This document shows positions 20,415 through 22,524 of a stretch of 22,524 nt of DNA, piece by piece. The stretch is taken from the NCBI GenBank assembly GCA_018830765.1, contig JAHJRJ010000056.1, positions 1-22,524 of the forward strand, written 5' to 3'. Position numbers and translations under genes: made by a program. Every line of letters starts with the position of its first letter. Position 1 is the first letter of the stretch. This stretch comes from Bacteroidota bacterium. Lineage in GTDB: Bacteria; Bacteroidota; Ignavibacteria; UBA10030; BY39. Under the pieces are notes generated by a model. That model was given only the letters and a program-made list of their open reading frames with translations. It had not been told where the DNA came from and did not search any database.

Positions 20415-21812
20415 ATGAGTATCAAATTCGGAACTGACGGATGGCGCGGAGTTATCGCCGAAGATTTTACATTCGAAAATCTTGAGAAGGTTGCTCTGGC
20501 AACGGCGTTAAATTATAAGAGGCACAAAAACATTAAGAAAGGAATCGTAGTCGGCTACGACGCGCGATTCCTTTCGCGTGAATTTGCCGAGCGAGTTGCA
20601 ACTGTATTAGCGAACAACAACATCAGCGTTACAATTTCAGACAGCATTTCATCTACTCCGATGATTTCGTTGTTGACTCGAAAATTAAAAGCGGCGGCAG
20701 GTATCGTTATCACTGCCAGCCATAACCCTCCAATGTACAGCGGCTATAAAATAAAAGGCGATTTCGGAGGACCTGCTTTTCCCGAGACAATTGAAAAAGT
20801 TGAAAGACATCTTGCGCCCATCCTCAATTCGTCAAAGAGAATCGATCTGAAAAAATCTTTTACCGAATTAGTTCAAGCCGGCAAAATCAAATATATTGAT
20901 ATGACTAAAATATATTTGGACGATATCAAGAAAAAACTCAACATCGGCTTAATAAAAAAATCAAGTATTCGTATTCTTCACGATGCAATGTACGGTGCGG
21001 GAATGAACGTGTTCACACAGATAGTTCCCGATTGTCAACAAATTCACGCTACTTTCAATCCATCATTCGAAGGTATCAATCCCGAACCAATCGAAATTAA
21101 TCTTACCGAATTAAAAGCAAAAGTAAAACTCGGGAAATTCGATATCGGTATAGCAACTGATGGCGATGCCGACCGGTTAGGCGTCGTTGACGAGAAAGGG
21201 AACTATGTCGACCCGCACAGAGTATTCTCGCTTCTTTTAAAATATCTGGTTGAAGAAAAGAAACTCAAAGGCGAAGTGGCAAAATCTTTTACGGTTACAG
21301 ATATCGTCGATAAACAATGCGCGAAGTACGGAATTAAACTTCACACAACTCCGGTCGGGTTTAAGTATATCTGCCAATTGATGAACGAACGTAAAATCAT
21401 TATTGGCGGCGAAGAGAGCGGTGGGCTTGGAGTTTTTGGACACATACCAGAGCGTGACGGTGTTTATTTGGGACTTTTAATCGGTGAGATAATTGTTAAA
21501 AGGAAGAAAAAGTTAAGTGAGCTTGTTAAAGAGTTGGAAAAAGAATTCGGACCGCGTGTTTACAAGCGGATAGACCATCATACAACACCAAAAGAAAAAA
21601 CACTAACAATGAAACGGTTCAAACCGACGCTCAAAGAAATTGCCGGTTTCCGTGTCAAAAAAGTTGAAACTATCGATGGATTTAAGTTTTATGTGGATAA
21701 CGGTTGGATGTTAGTTAGAGCATCAGGAACAGAGCCGCTGGTTCGATATTATGCTGAAGCCGATAGTGAACAAAAAGCCCGGAAAATGTTAGATTGGGCG
21801 ATAGGTAAATAA
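20415..21812 (+). CDS. Phosphoglucomutase/phosphomannomutase family protein
   Basis: An alpha-D-phosphohexomutase of 465 residues that moves phosphate between C1 and C6 of a hexose through a phosphoserine. All four loops are present: the catalytic TASHNPP with S102, the metal-binding DGDADR (249-254), the sugar-binding GGEESGG (331-337) and the phosphate-binding RASGTEP (435-441). The opening KFGTDGWRGVIAEDFT is typical of a bacterial branch often annotated as phosphoglucomutase or phosphomannomutase. The sequence does not decide between glucose, mannose and glucosamine phosphates; the GEESG form argues against GlmM. It starts three bases after eno and is probably cotranscribed. Confidence 0.92.
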   Translation: MSIKFGTDGWRGVIAEDFTFENLEKVALATALNYKRHKNIKKGIVVGYDARFLSREFAERVATVLANNNISVTISDSISSTPMISLLTRKLKAAAGIVITASHNPPMYSGYKIKGDFGGPAFPETIEKVERHLAPILNSSKRIDLKKSFTELVQAGKIKYIDMTKIYLDDIKKKLNIGLIKKSSIRILHDAMYGAGMNVFTQIVPDCQQIHATFNPSFEGINPEPIEINLTELKAKVKLGKFDIGIATDGDADRLGVVDEKGNYVDPHRVFSLLLKYLVEEKKLKGEVAKSFTVTDIVDKQCAKYGIKLHTTPVGFKYICQLMNERKIIIGGEESGGLGVFGHIPERDGVYLGLLIGEIIVKRKKKLSELVKELEKEFGPRVYKRIDHHTTPKEKTLTMKRFKPTLKEIAGFRVKKVETIDGFKFYVDNGWMLVRASGTEPLVRYYAEADSEQKARKMLDWAIGK

Positions 21813-21841
21813 AAATTTAAATAACATACATTAAATAATTT

Positions 21842-22524
21842 ATGCCATACGATCTTTATTATCAAATAATGCCTGACGGGACTGTGAAACAGATTAATCC
21901 TTTTACGGGTACCGAAGTTTGGTCTGTCACCGGCAGGGGAAGCAAACCGTTAAGTAACGAAATTCCTCCGACTGCAAAAGTTTTAGAAAAAAAGGATGCA
22001 TTAGATTATTGTAGTTTTTGTCCGATGCGCTATTTTGAAGTTCCACCCGAAAAAGCTCGATTAGTGAAAACGAATGGTGAATACCAAGTATTAAAATTCC
22101 TTACCGCTGAAAGATATTTCGAAACGGACGCCGAGTTCAGGCGCGTACCCAATTTATTCGAGATCGTTACTCTTGATTACTGGCGGAAGAACTACAATTT
22201 CAGAATTCCCGATGAACGTAAAAAATGGAGGGATGAGTATCTTTCCACTCCCGACGGCATCAAGCATATAGAAAAATTACTTAACTATAAATTGAGACAA
22301 ACCGGAAAAACAGACGAACAAATAAGAAGGATGCACGGGTTCGATAAGCTGAGCATCGCAGATGCTTTCTTCGGCGGGTCGCACGAGTTAATTATCGCAA
22401 AACCACATTACAAGCAGGGCGCCGAGTGGGATGTGGAATTATTTTCTTCTGGCGACATGACTCCCAACGAACACTATCATTATTTTAAGTTTTCTATCGA
22501 TGCTATGAAGGATATCTTCGATAA
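21842..22524 (+). CDS. DUF4921 family protein, GalT-like (5' part only)
   Basis: The frame is open from the ATG at 21842 to the end of the window, 227 codons, so the gene is cut off. It opens with MPYDLYYQIMPDGTVKQINPFTGTEVW and has YCSFCP (residues 57-62), a CxxC that in galactose-1-phosphate uridylyltransferases binds zinc. It continues with ELIIAKPHYKQGAEWDVELFSSGDM. This matches the DUF4921 family, which is related to GalT and the HIT superfamily. The HxH active-site histidines would lie beyond the window. Its place after a phosphohexomutase fits a role in sugar-nucleotide metabolism, but no substrate is known to me. No ribosome site is evident. Confidence 0.8.
   Translation, partial: MPYDLYYQIMPDGTVKQINPFTGTEVWSVTGRGSKPLSNEIPPTAKVLEKKDALDYCSFCPMRYFEVPPEKARLVKTNGEYQVLKFLTAERYFETDAEFRRVPNLFEIVTLDYWRKNYNFRIPDERKKWRDEYLSTPDGIKHIEKLLNYKLRQTGKTDEQIRRMHGFDKLSIADAFFGGSHELIIAKPHYKQGAEWDVELFSSGDMTPNEHYHYFKFSIDAMKDIFD

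Overview
The window looks like chromosomal DNA of a bacterium from the Bacteroidota/Chlorobiota/Ignavibacteriota group, most like Ignavibacteria. The evidence is the flavour of the 16S sequence, the rrn layout (16S, tRNA-Ile, tRNA-Ala, 23S, 5S), a Bacteroidota-style GATGCTGAA...TTCAGCATGAC dispersed hairpin, and the set of proteins. I assign it by memory of related sequences, so phylum is fairly secure and class is tentative. The 16S keeps an intact anti-Shine-Dalgarno end, and several genes carry AGGAG-type ribosome sites.

Layout. 1-294: 3' end of larE. 629-3971: a tightly packed operon of an ABC ATPase, its permease, a LolA-like periplasmic protein and endonuclease IV. 4064-7453 (minus): an operon of tyrosine phenol-lyase, an AbgT-family transporter and a GNAT acetyltransferase. 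7646-13414: a complete rRNA operon with a consensus promoter, three boxA-like sites, long processing stems, two tRNAs and a terminator. 13499-15583: a small membrane protein with a damaged 3' end, a GT4 glycosyltransferase and a YbaK-type deacylase. 15880-17142: murA, flanked by repeat-rich spacers. 17680-18930 (minus): hicB-hicA coupled to a membrane-anchored SRPBCC protein that looks C-terminally truncated. 19089-22524: eno, a phosphohexomutase and the start of a DUF4921 (GalT-like) gene.

How the genes work together. The tyrosine operon would cleave tyrosine to phenol, pyruvate and ammonia, with a co-transcribed AbgT carrier that may bring in substrate. MurA, enolase and the phosphohexomutase link glycolysis to cell-wall precursor supply: enolase makes the PEP that MurA uses, and the mutase handles hexose phosphates.

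The most unusual signal is structural. Short, nearly perfect palindromes sit inside genes that should tolerate little change. There is a 15-bp hairpin in the 840 region of 16S, a 15-bp hairpin in helix 25 of 23S, a Y-shaped nested palindrome near E. coli position 620 of 23S, and a 36-nt in-frame palindromic insertion in enolase that adds about 12 residues. A further palindrome lies inside the ABC ATPase gene, and several more lie in spacers. Three of the rrn hairpins share TCCCGA...TCGGGA arms. Together they suggest a family of small palindromic elements that enter coding and structural-RNA genes, comparable in behaviour to Rickettsia palindromic elements. That reading is inference; the palindromes themselves are directly visible.
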